A DNA stretch of 64,000 nucleotides from Kondoa malvinella (taxonomy: Eukaryota > Basidiomycota > Agaricostilbomycetes > Agaricostilbales > Kondoaceae). Below the pieces are notes generated by a model, which did not search any database, was not told the origin of the DNA, and saw only the letters and a program-made list of their open reading frames with translations. Location: contig BCIM01000001.1 of assembly GCA_039545315.1 (NCBI GenBank), positions 2,079,783 to 2,143,782 of the forward strand, written 5' to 3'. Of the stretch, positions 33,612 to 44,421 are shown one piece after another (the stretch's first letter is position 1; every line of letters begins with the position of its first letter). A program made the translations under genes and the position numbers.

Positions 33612-34122
33612 TGACTACGCGCCCGAGATTCGAATGGCCAGTCACGTCGGTCCTAGGACGGTAGCTGGTTTCTCCAAGGCTTATGTGCCAGTCATCGACA
33701 TATCAGCACCCCCTTGCTGGCCATGCAAGTATCGCATCAAGGCTGACGGCGAGATGGCCTATCTGATTGACTCCGGCACCATGTGGTACCTGTGTTCGAA
33801 CACCGCATCTCTGGACGTGATGGCGTGGTTCCCCAAGAGTGACCTGGTCGAAGTGAAGTCGGGATGGACAGTTCTGAGAGTAGAGGTCCTGGGAGACGGC
33901 AGCATGGTCTTCATAGACTGCATCCTGAAGCGCGGTGTCATGAGGTCCGTAGGTCAGCTCCATCGAAGCGAGTATCTAGAGATAGCCGATCTAGAGTCCT
34001 TGCCGTATATGAAGAGATGTTATTTTACCTTCTTTCTTGTACATGGATCATTGCCAGTTTCCCTAAGATCCGTGGTCCTGTCTTTCCATAAAGAGCAAGC
34101 ACAACATATGCGAACGATGTAG
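33586..34122 (+). CDS. Orphan ORF with KxDG nucleotidyltransferase-like motif
   Basis: One exon of 178 codons. Residues about 50-60 read YRIKADGEMAYLI, matching motif I (KxDG, covalent Lys) of DNA/RNA ligases and mRNA capping enzymes. After 50 residues VLRVEVLGDGSMVFIDCIL has the shape of motif III/IIIa (DGE...fDil). No OB fold follows and the frame ends HKEQAQHMRTM, so it is shorter than any active ligase (about 300 or more residues); it may be a fragment or lack an exon. It could also be a chance match. Starts within the 5' end of the MYND gene on the other strand. Confidence 0.4.
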   Translation: MKRIFCVFNDYAPEIRMASHVGPRTVAGFSKAYVPVIDISAPPCWPCKYRIKADGEMAYLIDSGTMWYLCSNTASLDVMAWFPKSDLVEVKSGWTVLRVEVLGDGSMVFIDCILKRGVMRSVGQLHRSEYLEIADLESLPYMKRCYFTFFLVHGSLPVSLRSVVLSFHKEQAQHMRTM

Positions 34123-34497
34123 AACAGTTGCACCAGGTTTGCCCTTCAATGCCAGTTGTTCAAGAAGCGAACGACACTAGCAGAACGGCAAGAATTTCGA
34201 AGAGAGAGAGAGAGTGCGAGAGCGTCCTGCGCATGATTGCAAGACAAGACGAGCAGCGATCACACGCAGAGATGCGGTCGCAGAAGCACGGTTAGTTCCT
34301 CTGGCAGGCCCTAGGAGTAGTGCTGAAGTTATCTGACATGCTCTGATATCTCTTGCAGTCACTTCACTTGGTCATCGTTGTAGCGCAACCTTATCCGTCG
34401 GGTGAAGAAGGAGCTACGCTGCCACCTTCACGCTCAAAGCCAATACACGCCTGTCGTCTGCTGTCTGTCGCGGTTGATAAGCTTCCGCTTTGTGCGA

Positions 34498-34756
34498 GCA
34501 CCAATAGCACAGACACAGCAACACGCAGTCACTGAGGCACGATCACAGCTTCCACAGGCATTAATAAGTCAGCAGTGCGCGAGCATCAGTCGGTATGTGT
34601 TTAGGACGATCGCCGACAACATAGAAAGCGTTGAATTAGGGGATCATACATTTATATCGATGCTCCCGACACAAGTACCAGGCCTACAGCAAGGCTGCAC
34701 CAATAGCACAGACACAGCAACACGCAGTCACTGAGGCACGATCACAGCTTCCACAG
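34498..34756 (+). repeat. Identical 60-base direct repeat pair
   Basis: 34498-34557 and 34697-34756 are identical over 60 bases (start GCACCAATAGCACAGACACA, end GATCACAGCTTCCACAG). The spacing of 139 bases between copies is not repeated. It lies in a 650-base gene-free stretch (34123-34774) that also holds a short GA run near 34200. Confidence 0.9.
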
Positions 34757-34774
34757 AAAATAACATCTCTGGTC

Positions 34775-37262
34775 CTACTTCCCCCACGTCTGCCTTTGAA
34801 TTGCCAATTCTATCGCTATTGCTTCTCGAGACAAATTCTGCAGAGCTAATCGCCGAAGTAAGGGAATCAGATTGTCAGATGATACGTAGATCAACTTACC
34901 ATAATTGAGACATTCCTTCTGATCCCGCTCGGTTCTCAGCCACTCTTTTGAACTATTCTTGTCCTTGTAGAAATGGGTAACTGTGTCTATGACATACTCG
35001 CGGCGAGGTTGATGAGCGAAATTGACCTCTTCATGACAGCACGGGCATTGGGCGATCCTCTTTTCTCTTGTCCACGTTCCTGATTTGACAAAGCAGTGCT
35101 CTATGATGATCTGTCAGCAGCGATTGAGTTTTCTGCCCATTTTCAGAGCTAAAGCAAAGCCTACGCGAAGCAGATTGGTTTGACATGTACGGAGTACCTT
35201 GCCTGAATCATCAATGTGATTGGGGACTGGTCTCTTCGCAGCTTCTGGGTCCTTAAGCCAATCGTCTACAACATGCTTGTTGTCCATGTTGGAGCTGTTC
35301 CACACCAAAGTACATTTAGTGCATCGGAGCATATAGTATTTGACAGTCTGGTTGAGACCGAGCGTATAGGAGTGATCAGGCAGCTCTTCTTGCTGCACAA
35401 AATGCTAATTCGGAGATAAGCGTGAGCCAGCGATACCATTGCCATGCAGTGACGCACCTTGGGATACTGCTGTGCATGAGCATGTACTTCTCGATGTAAG
35501 TCATTCCGAGGTGCGATATTGTGATATACTTCATCTCGATTGTAAGTCATTCCGAGGTGCGATATTGTGATATACTTCATCTCGATTGCGAAGTCCTTCT
35601 AAAAACGTGTGCAAGAGTGTGCAGTGCAAGGCTACTGAAGTTGTCTTAGCTGCTTCATGGTGCTCTACTCGTTCTCGTATGTAGACCAGCGCCCGTCCGC
35701 TGGAGAAAGCTTCGTATTCGTCCAGCGTATCTATCTCATATCAGTCAGTGTTAACATCTTTGTAGGCGACTTTACGCCAAGGTGTCTTGTCCGTCTCGAA
35801 ATTCGCAGTCGGCAAGTGGCCAATATACCCCATAAAGAAGAACTAAGTCGCAGAAGGCGATATAAGTGGTATAAGGGGCGTACTATGGATAACTTACCTG
35901 GAACATTGACAGCGGCGCTTCAGTATAATAGTTTCCATCACTTCGTGGCAGCCTAAAAATGCCTTTCTGATCCGCTAGGAATACATAGAAGCATCGGCCA
36001 AGCATATACAGCTCATGCTCTTTCTCGAAGTCCGTGTCTGGATCAGAGATGGCCGGAATTTGTCAGTCACGTTCCGATCCGTGCTAGGTCGCTCACGATG
36101 TTCAGCCACGCCTACAGGAAGAAGGCCTTCGATTCCTCGCAAGAGGAATTCCTGGCGACGAAGCCAGTTTGCGTTGAGCTGCGCACATTACTCAGCGTGA
36201 AGAAATGGTACGGAAGTTGACACACATCTTTATCGTAACAAAACTCCTTAAAACGCTCGTGCCAGTTGGCCTGGACTGAATGCATCTTGTCCTTCAAACG
36301 ATCGTCACTCAGATTGCACGGAAAGTCAAGTAGTGACTTACAGCCTTGCCTCTCGTCCAGGCCATCACTCGAGCGGCAACAGCGAAATAGAAAGGGGAAC
36401 CCCACTGTATAGCCTTGGGCTGTATGGATGCACAACATCAGCACCTTAACGGGTATGAAAGAGCCACCGTACTTGTATATCTTCACCTTGGAAGCCAGCT
36501 TTTAGCCGTTTGCCACGTTCGAAACCTAGGTCGAAAACTTTGTACTCGATCGAGCCCTGATGAATCTCCAATGCTAATGCCAGAAAAATAAGCATGTGGC
36601 TGTATCCGTGGCTTTAATCGTCTCCTACCAGTGGCATTCAGGCTGAACCGAAAACCCTTCTCAAACCATTTGCAGATCAACGCGGCGCATGCTTTGGACG
36701 ACGTCCGCCCAGCGACCAGTTCCGTCACAAGTTCATGATATCTTGACATGAACAAACCAATCTCATACATGAGTTCAGCTAAATCCCTTCTGGCTTCAAG
36801 CTGTTGTTTCTGGCTCAGTCTCATCTGCCGTGTCGAGTCCGTCGGTCGTAGCAAGCGAGGAGGTTCGACTTGTCGGCCATCAGCTGCTCGATTTTCCTTG
36901 TATCTACTCCAAAGCTTGTAACCGTAGAGGTAGTGTCGATACAATTCCAGGACATGATCGTTATTTGTAGTGTTGTGGTTGTCGACTGCTTGGCAATGGA
37001 AAACAAGAGCGAAGAGATGCAGTAGACGGGCAGACTCTAGGCAATCAGCTATCTCGTCGCCGAGAAAGCCTTTGCGCAGAGCAAGGAAGATTGCTTCTCG
37101 ATTGTTCCGCTGTAAATTGGCTCGCTGATCGGGTGACAACATACGCATAACTTGATCAGCGTGTTGGCCTAATACCGCAGGCCCAATCATGGATTCTGCT
37201 AGAGCAATCATGGCCTCCAAGTCGGCTGAGGTCGGTCGCCATTGTCGAGACTCTTGGGCCAT
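34775..37262 (-). CDS. Long unrecognised multi-exon protein
   Basis: The likely start is ATG 37260-37262 (MAQESRQWRPTSADLEAMIA); an upstream ATG gives MNQRPAVD. The first long exon is helical (VLELYRHYLYGYKLWSRYKE; LSQKQQLEARRDLAELMYEI). Later exons read ELYMLGRCFYVFLADQKGI, LPRSDGNYYTEAPLSMFQ, GYIGHLPTANFETDKTPWRK, DTLDEYEAFSSGRALVYIRE, YYMLRCTKCTLVWNSSNMD and IAQCPCCHEEVNFAHQP, ending EAIAIELAIQRQTWGK. The CxxC pairs near the C terminus may bind zinc. About 700 residues if one gene; it may be two. No family is recognised. Confidence 0.45.
35491..35581 (-). repeat. Tandem 45/46-base duplication
   Basis: Two adjacent copies of a unit that on the plus strand starts TCGATgTAAGTCATTCCGAG and ends ATACTTCATC (35491-35535, 35536-35581) differ by one T. 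It lies inside the unrecognised minus-strand gene. Because 46 is not a multiple of three, reading through both copies shifts frame. Confidence 0.9.
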
Positions 37263-37338
37263 ATCTACTGCAGGGCGTTGGTTCAAAGAGTTGGAATGGT
37301 ATGAAGGGGAGCGAAGACGGGGAGGAATATGGTCGAAG

Positions 37339-37341
<3 letters not shown>

Positions 37342-37380
<39 letters not shown>
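37342..37380. repeat. (GA)n microsatellite
   Basis: Perfect GA run of 39 bases, about 80 bases upstream of the start of the minus-strand gene (as TC on its sense strand). Another GA run lies at about 63963-63988, inside an Rpc25 intron. Confidence 0.95.
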
Positions 37381-37383
<3 letters not shown>

Positions 37384-37439
37384 TAGAGCAGGCAGTTAAG
37401 CCGACCTGGCAAACCAGAAGAGGCCATCTCGCCCCGCGA

Positions 37440-37731
37440 TGAGAACAAAGACCTGGGAGTTCGGCCAAGTCAGCAATTCAGAAGAAGGCTTCGCCCATTG
37501 TAGCTCTTGTGCGAAAGAGACTGACGGCGGGTCCATGGAATACCGGCTGGTCGTCCAGGACTGACGAGCTTGGCATATAGCGCCCCGGAGAAGCTGCAGA
37601 AGGCATATGTGAAAATTGGCAGAATATTGCCCGATACGCAAGCGATAAGAGAGATGGTGAGATTTGAGCAAAGACTCTACAAGTTGAAGGAGCTTCAGCT
37701 GAGTGCAATTCAGCTTCGAGAGGATTGCTAG
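37440..37731 (+). CDS. Small plus-strand gene, possibly mitochondrial
   Basis: A plus-strand frame reads KKASPIVALVRKRLTAGPWN and, after a possible 31-base intron (GTCGTC...ATATAG), APEKLQKAYVKIGRILPDTQ and AIREMVRFEQRLYKLKELQL, ending LSAIQLREDC and TAG. The amphipathic, Lys-rich helical make-up fits a small mitochondrial ribosomal or assembly factor, but I cannot name it. The 5' exon and start codon are not resolved. Minus-strand ORFs over the same bases look like shadows. Confidence 0.35.
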
Positions 37732-37965
37732 CAAAGCCAAAGAATGATATGAACCTCGCATAGCAACTTTTATGGCTGACTGGAAGACCTTCAGGAGGCA
37801 TTGCAAGGTATTTGCAGCGCCAGATATCATCCAATAACGGGCACTACATCCTGTTTCGTTCAGTCGGCTGCGTTGACAGCACATGACGGCTACTCGACAA
37901 GCTCCATATCAACTCGAATTGCCTCTTGATCAGACTCGACCGGCTTCGCTTCTGCACAGACCAAC

Positions 37966-39505
37966 ATGAGCAATATCCCACAGCCCAGCGAAAAGGTTGA
38001 TTGGACCAACTTGGGCTTCAAGGTTCGAGTCAATAGACTCCGCGAAATGCCATCCGCTAATGTGTGATACAGCTACAACCGACAAATGGACATGTCGAAT
38101 ATCACTACCAGGACGGCAAGTGGGACGAAGGGAAATGGGTTGAAGATCCTTGGATGAAGCTACATGTTGGCAGCGTTGCCCTCAATTATGGTCAATCTGT
38201 CAGTTCGGCTCTATCCTTGCCCGATATCTGCTAAGTTGTGCTGCAGATGTTCGAAGGTCTCAAAGCTTTCAGAGGCAAGGACGGCCAGATCAGGATCTTC
38301 CGTCCAACAGAGAACTGCAAGCGAATGTGAGTCATAACAGTCATTTGATGATTAGACTGACAGATACGCAGGCAGCATGGCGCTGAAGCAATCTATATGC
38401 CGGAATTACCAGAAGAGATCTTTGTTGAAGCCTGTCGAAAAGTAGTAGCCAAGAACATCGAATTTGTTCCTCCGTAAGCCTTTGCTCGCAAGCTTGGATC
38501 CCTGCTGATGAAGGTATAGATATGCACCTAATGCAGCTAGAGGCGCAATGTACCTCCGTCCCTTATTCTTTGGCAGTGGACCGGAAATTCTGCTCGGCCC
38601 TGCGCCTTCTTACACTTTCCTCGTCTTTGCTACTCCTGTCGGCGCTCTTTACCCAGCTGTCAGTTGCTTCTGTCTGCCGGTACACCTCGCTGAACTAGTG
38701 TTTAGGGCAAAGAAGCATCTGCTATTCCGGCTATTGATGCTTTGATCGTCGACGAGTTTGACCGCGCTGCACCGAAAGGTATGTCAGACATCACGGAATC
38801 GCTTCGATACTGATCGTTTTCAAGGCACCGGCACGAGCAAACTAGCTGGCAACTACGCGTAAGTGTCAAACCTTGATCACGCAAGGTAACTCTAATAACC
38901 TTAAAAAGGCCCGTTTTCAAATGGACAGCAATGGCAAAGAAGCAAGGTTACGGGGTGACAATGCATCGTCAGTGTATCGAGGTTCACGAAATCCGCGGCT
39001 CATTGCTTCTACTATCTACAGTCGACTCGAAATCAAACACCATGGTGGATGAATTCTCAACAAGCAACTGTCTCTTCATCACAGCAAAGGGCAACGACGT
39101 AACGCTCGTAGTACCCAAGAGCGACTCCATCCTCGCTTCCATCACTACCAAATCCATTATCGGTCTAGCGGAAACCGTCTTCAAGTGGAAAGTGGAACAA
39201 AGACCTGTTGCATTCGAGGAAGTCGTCAATGGCGTTTTCAACGAATGTGCTGCGGCGGGCACAGCTGCGATCATTACACCTGTCAAGTCTATCTCGTACA
39301 AGAATGAAGGCAGTATGCAGAGGTTGAAAATTGGCGATGGAGAAAGCGCTGGACCAAACTTTGTCAAGCTCATGAACTACCTTACTGGGTTGCAGTCAGG
39401 TGATAATGAGGTACGATCGTCTCTTGTACTTTCGATCCAATCTGATCGGGGTTGCAGGATGCACAAGGATGGCTATGGCCAAAAGAGGGTGTATTTCCTG
39501 AATAG
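37966..39505 (+). CDS. BAT2: Branched-chain amino acid aminotransferase
   Basis: Starts [20 protein letters not shown] with no mitochondrial presequence, so probably the cytosolic form. Motifs of fold-type IV PLP transaminases: [52 protein letters not shown], and KLAGNYAPVF with the PLP Lys. [20 protein letters not shown] is family-typical, and the end is [14 protein letters not shown]. About seven introns. It transfers the amino group between Leu/Ile/Val and 2-oxoglutarate. The BAT1/BAT2 distinction rests only on the absent presequence. Convergent with the PX gene. Confidence 0.92.
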
Positions 39506-39774
39506 CCCTGTACCCCTGTCGTACAATAGTACAACAACAAAAATGGCTCATCAAGAGCTTTACACTATCTCTACACCTCGTTTCTATCCTATATACTCCA
39601 GAGCACTTCCGATACACTGCTTGAACCTTGCCAAACACTTCGATATCTCGATCATGGGAGGTCTGGCGGAAACGATATCGATTTGCGGCTCGCTCGATGA
39701 TTTGCCGAAAGAGTCGCCTTGTACGACGACCGCATCATCGCCATCCAAATCACCACCAAAGCCTGAAAGTTTTG

Positions 39775-42700
39775 TTAGCGTTGCTCGAGCGGGATTGAGA
39801 AAGACGTGCGCTTGCACATGCGTTGATAAGCGAGATCCCTCTTCTCCCTGTTCCAATTTACATGATCCTGCAGCTCTTCTAGCAATGCCTTGAGCGCGTC
39901 CTGTTCGTTTGGCAAGACATCGAAGATATTGATTGGCTCGACGAAATGCTCTTTGCGCAGCAATGAAGTGAAATCTTTGAACCAATGCAGCAGCTCTTCG
40001 ATCAATGGATCGCTCTTGTGGAATTTGTGCAGAAAAGTGTACAGAGCTGGCTGAAATCTTGCGAGAAGCTTGGCGATGATGCGAACGCCTTTTTGTGGTT
40101 CGCCCATCCTCGCTCGCAACGCTTCGATGACGACGATTAGCATTCCCAAGAACTCTTCGGCTGACGAAAGCAAGGTGGTCAAGTTGCCTTGCTTCTGGGC
40201 GCGAAAGAGAAGCTCGACCAAGGGAGAACAGGTGAGTTCCAGACTGGCTGCAAAGCTTTCTTCCGATAGAAGCGATCGAAGCTTTTCGGCATCTTGTGCT
40301 TTTGAGTTCAGGCGTAGTAAGAGCTGAAGGTCCAGGATGAGCCGGATATTGATGTTGTCTTGAAGAGAGTGAGTCGAGTCGCCTTTCTCTAGCTTTTCCA
40401 AATACTTTTCGAAATATCGTCCTGACTTGAGCAGACGATCCATTTCAGACTTGTCCAGTCGAGGCTCTTGGCCTCCTCGCAGGATGGCGACCACCAAGGG
40501 AAGACTGCAGACTACTGCATGCTGTATTGAGTGACTGTCAGTCCCGCGCAGGCCAGTAACGGTAATCGTCTACCTTGCGGATCAGGTCCTTGGTCTCCCG
40601 AGGCGCTTCAACAAACGCTACTATCTTATCGCACATGTTACTGGAAGAGATGCGATGTCTGCAGGCCAGTACTTGATCTCGCGTCGAGACATCACTTTGA
40701 TCCAGTAGTATTGAGATCAGTCTAAAATGATTCAATGTTCAGTCCAAAGACTCTCTGTACAGCAAGGATGCTCACTTCTGTAATAGACTTCGGCTACCTA
40801 GAGGTCGTGCGAGCAGAAGGTTGGAAAGGGCATTCCGAAGACGGCTCGACTTTGAGCTGAGACTAAGCGTCCGCCGTATAGTCGACCAAGGCAACGTCGA
40901 ATGAAGCGCCTTGAGCTTGCCGAACACGTCAGAGTTGGTCAAAACTCTACTCCGGTTAATCAGATGTATTTCAGGTAGATGACCGTCGGGCGACCCACAA
41001 AGCGTTATATAGCGTTTGAGCGAGGCTGAATCGTAGATGCTCCAGCCCCTTGGTGTAGCGGATAGGCAGCTGGTCCACATTCGAGGTGCTGGTGAGTATA
41101 TCTGAAAGATTGGCGATGCCATCTGGCGTGATGAGCTCTTCTTTGATAGAAGCGAAGAACATTTCGGTAAGCTGAGCACGATTCGAGCCACCCTCAGCAT
41201 GAGCTAAGCGGTCTGTCTTCCTATTCTGATCAATGATAGTGGTTTGATGTATCTGAACGAATCATCAGACCGTAAGACAACAAGCTCGCAGAAACACGAA
41301 CCGCCAGTAGGTCATTGTCACTCAAGACAATAGGGGAGGAAAGCAAGAAGCGAGCTGTATGCGAACTGTGACCAGCTGTGCATATCGAGAGCTACCTAGC
41401 CATGAGCCCAGATTCGAGACACGCAAGGATGTCCTACCGTATCACGCAGCCAGGACCGCAACGTTCGCCGCTGTTCATCATACCTTTGCAGTTTCGGGTC
41501 GGCGATGTCATGGGAAGCATAAAAGAGTGAAGAGCCGCTTCTAACATCTGTTGGAGTGGCAGAGCGAAGGGTATTGGTCAGTGTTGCCCGCCGGGGTCGG
41601 GATCTGCGAGTCTTGTCTAGTGGCGTGGTAGGTGTTGCAGCAAGCTCGCGCGCTGCTTCACCAAGTCTTGCCGACAATCTTGAAACAGATCGTGGCCTCT
41701 GCAGAGTGTGAGGAACCATTGGCAAAGTAGACTCGGATGGGACAGCTTGGCTTTCGCTTTCTGGATCATTTCGATTCAGTCTTCTGGTTGGTATGGACCG
41801 GACATGTGCTTCTGGGTAGTCTTTTGCCATCTGAACAGTGTTGTCAGCTTCATGCAGCTATCATCTCGTACAAATCACCTTTTCTCTGTATCGAGCAAAT
41901 TCCTGTTCCGTCCGGACGACATACTCATCCAGTCTGTTCGGTCTTCGCACACGCAAGACGAAGGAGTGCGCGGTGGCTGCCGTACGCGATGATATCAGAT
42001 CCACCTCGAATCCGCCATATGCCAGATTTTCAACATTCAAAGGTTGGTTAAAGTCGACTGGCGAGCCCCAAGGCCAGGGCATTGAGGCTTTCGCGAGTAC
42101 AGAAGGATCCTCCAGCGATGCCGTTGTATTTGAGAAGCGAGATTGATCTGCCAAAGGCATAGTAGCAGGGCATACAGGCATTTCTAGAGCCATGATACGC
42201 CGAGGTGCTGAACGAGCGCTTTGTGCTGTCGCAGAATTGGCAGATGCGAAAGATGCCTCCGAGCGCATGTAGTCTGCGGTCAGGTCTGCGAGGGATCTGG
42301 ACGTATGTGAACGCAGGCTGGGCATAGAGATCTTGGACTTGAGATCTTGATTGGATGACTTCTTCCTCGAGAAAGAAAAGAGTGGCTTCCGCTTGCGAGG
42401 TGTGGCTTCGAGGTCAGTATTGGCTAAATCTTGTTGTTGGTAAACTTCGGTATAGCTAGAGCGTGTTGAAGGCTGTCGATCTGCGCGATCAAAGTCGACT
42501 GAAAAGCGTTCGTTCTCGCTGACTGGTGTACTGATCTCGATCTTTGGAAAAGCATCCGTAAAACTTTGAGATTTGCGGAGATCGACTTCGACCCTTGCGA
42601 ACGGATCAGGTATATCATAGCCTTGTACATCTGAGGAAGTTCTAGGTCTGAAGAAACTTCTATCCAAGTCGTGTGATCCAGGCGTCGGAGATTCTTCCCA

Positions 42701-44205
42701 AGCTGCGAAGGGACTGACCGCGCGCGCCGTCTGAGGCGTAGTGTTGGGTGCCTTGCTGTTGGACATTGTCACAGTTTCGTCCAAATTGTCGACAGAGGTC
42801 GGCGCAGAAGTTCCCGTACCGTCTGCTGTTCTGTTCGATGCAGCTGACTGACTGCGAGTATGCGATCCTTCTGAAGCAGACTCCAACATAATTTCCGCCT
42901 CTACAGCATCTTCTAGGTATCGATCAGCCAGACTAAGACGCTCTTTGGCCGAAGGGGCCGGAAGAGTAGAGACAGTAGCGATGCTGGCTATCGTGCGGCT
43001 GTCGTTGATGTCGTCATATTGTACTACTTGCATAGTCCGTATTGTCGGCTGCTTGGAAGCTTTCGGGTGTACTGGTGTGCTACGAGGGAGCTCTTGTAAG
43101 TCCGAGAAGGGCGGAACAGAGTACGCAGTCTGAGTCGATTGACGCAGGTGGTTCAGCTGTGGTAAATAGGCCGAATGGTCGCCTGCTTGTCCAGTGCGGC
43201 CAGAAGAGTTGACAAGAGTGGAGTCCATACGAGAATCAACAAAGGTGGACTCTTGCGAGACGGTAAAGTCAAAGATGGTCGCAAAGTATCGTTCGAAAGC
43301 ATTTTTGACCGAGCTTCCACGCAAGTCGAAGGAGCTATCGGCATGGTCTATTCCTTTGGAAAGGTCGAGCTGGTGAATGCTTCGTAAGAGAGGATTGAGG
43401 CCACCGTGCCAGAAGAGATTCACTATGCCAAACATTTAGCCTCGATGCAGCCAACGAGCAGCCAGGACTCACTGCCTCGAGTATCAGGCTCGAAAGGTGA
43501 ATTTCTCTGCGCATGCGCTCCAGCTTCTCTGACTAATGGCAACCTCATCTACTAAGGATCAGCACAGACAGATAATGACCTCGCCAGGCTCACAAAGTGC
43601 CGCAAGAGATGACCCATGAAAGGCGCATCTTGCGAATGCAATGCATGTTCCGAATGTTCTTCGGTCAGCCGACTGCTTTCGTTCGTATAGTCCATGCTTG
43701 AAGACCAATCTTCATGATCGTCCAAGCTTTGCAAACGATACAGGCGATCAAATTCCCGCTCTGAGGACCTCTTCAGCGTGCTTCAGCTAGTGAGAGAGAG
43801 AGACAAACCTAGTTCGAGACCACACAGTGCTCTCAAGAGATAGTAGGTATGCTGAGGCGAAGGCAAGACATTTGCAGCAGTCTGGCTATCGGCAGACGCG
43901 TTGCTTGCTTCCCTTTGGGAAGCCCAACTCTCAGATAGATGATGCGCCTGCTCAGACCCGACATGATAGCCCTCCTGCTGTGGATGCGGCGCGACATAAA
44001 CTTCTTGCTGAACAGCCGGAGGTGAGAACTTTTCGAAAACCTTGGGAGAGGGCGCTTCCTGGTCATAGTATTGCTGCTTGTTAGCTTTTCGGACTTCTAT
44101 TGCATGCTTTTGTAAGTCTAAAGGCAAGTCTTGGTACGTTTTGCGATGACTCTTGCGTGAGGGTGATTTCGGTGGCCTCGGCGGTGAGCGACAGACTTCA
44201 GCCAT
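39775..44205 (-). CDS. PX-domain protein of PXB/DUF3818 type
   Basis: The start at 44205 (MAEVCRSPPRPPKSPSRKSH) is followed by LPSPQHTYYLLRALCGLELG, like the PXB start, and DAPFMGHLLRHFVSLA. A long disordered Ser/Thr region comes next, then a PX-like domain (GFEVDLISSRTAATAHSFVL; RRPNRLDEYVVRTEQEFARY). The C-terminal half is helical (CDKIVAFVEAPRETKDLIRK; FVEPINIFDVLPNEQDALKA) as in DUF3818. This order, PXB-PX-DUF3818, is known from fungal endosomal or vacuolar phosphoinositide-binding proteins of uncertain role. Over 1,100 residues; ends TSFSIPLEQR. Some exon joins (40.5-41.4 kb) are approximate. Confidence 0.7.
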
Positions 44206-44421
44206 TGAAGAGAGAAGGACAAGACACGGAAAGAGACAAGAGCACGCATTTTTTACAAGCAGCTGTGCTCAATGTAATGACAGGAAGATTGACGAAGTTC
44301 TTTCGGAGAAGCTTATGAGCGACTTGCGAAGTAAGGCTAGACAGAGGGTACAGCGAGATTAATGCGATTCAACGAGATGCTATGCACACTGCACAAATGT
44401 ACAAGAAAATTCGAATGGCGC

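Noticed and set aside
37342..37380. GA run considered as a CRISPR-like or telomeric repeat
   Set aside because: It is a simple dinucleotide microsatellite with no spacers or telomere unit.
37396..37884. Minus-strand ORF of 162 codons
   Set aside because: No recognisable sequence; the plus strand over the same bases gives a better coding pattern.
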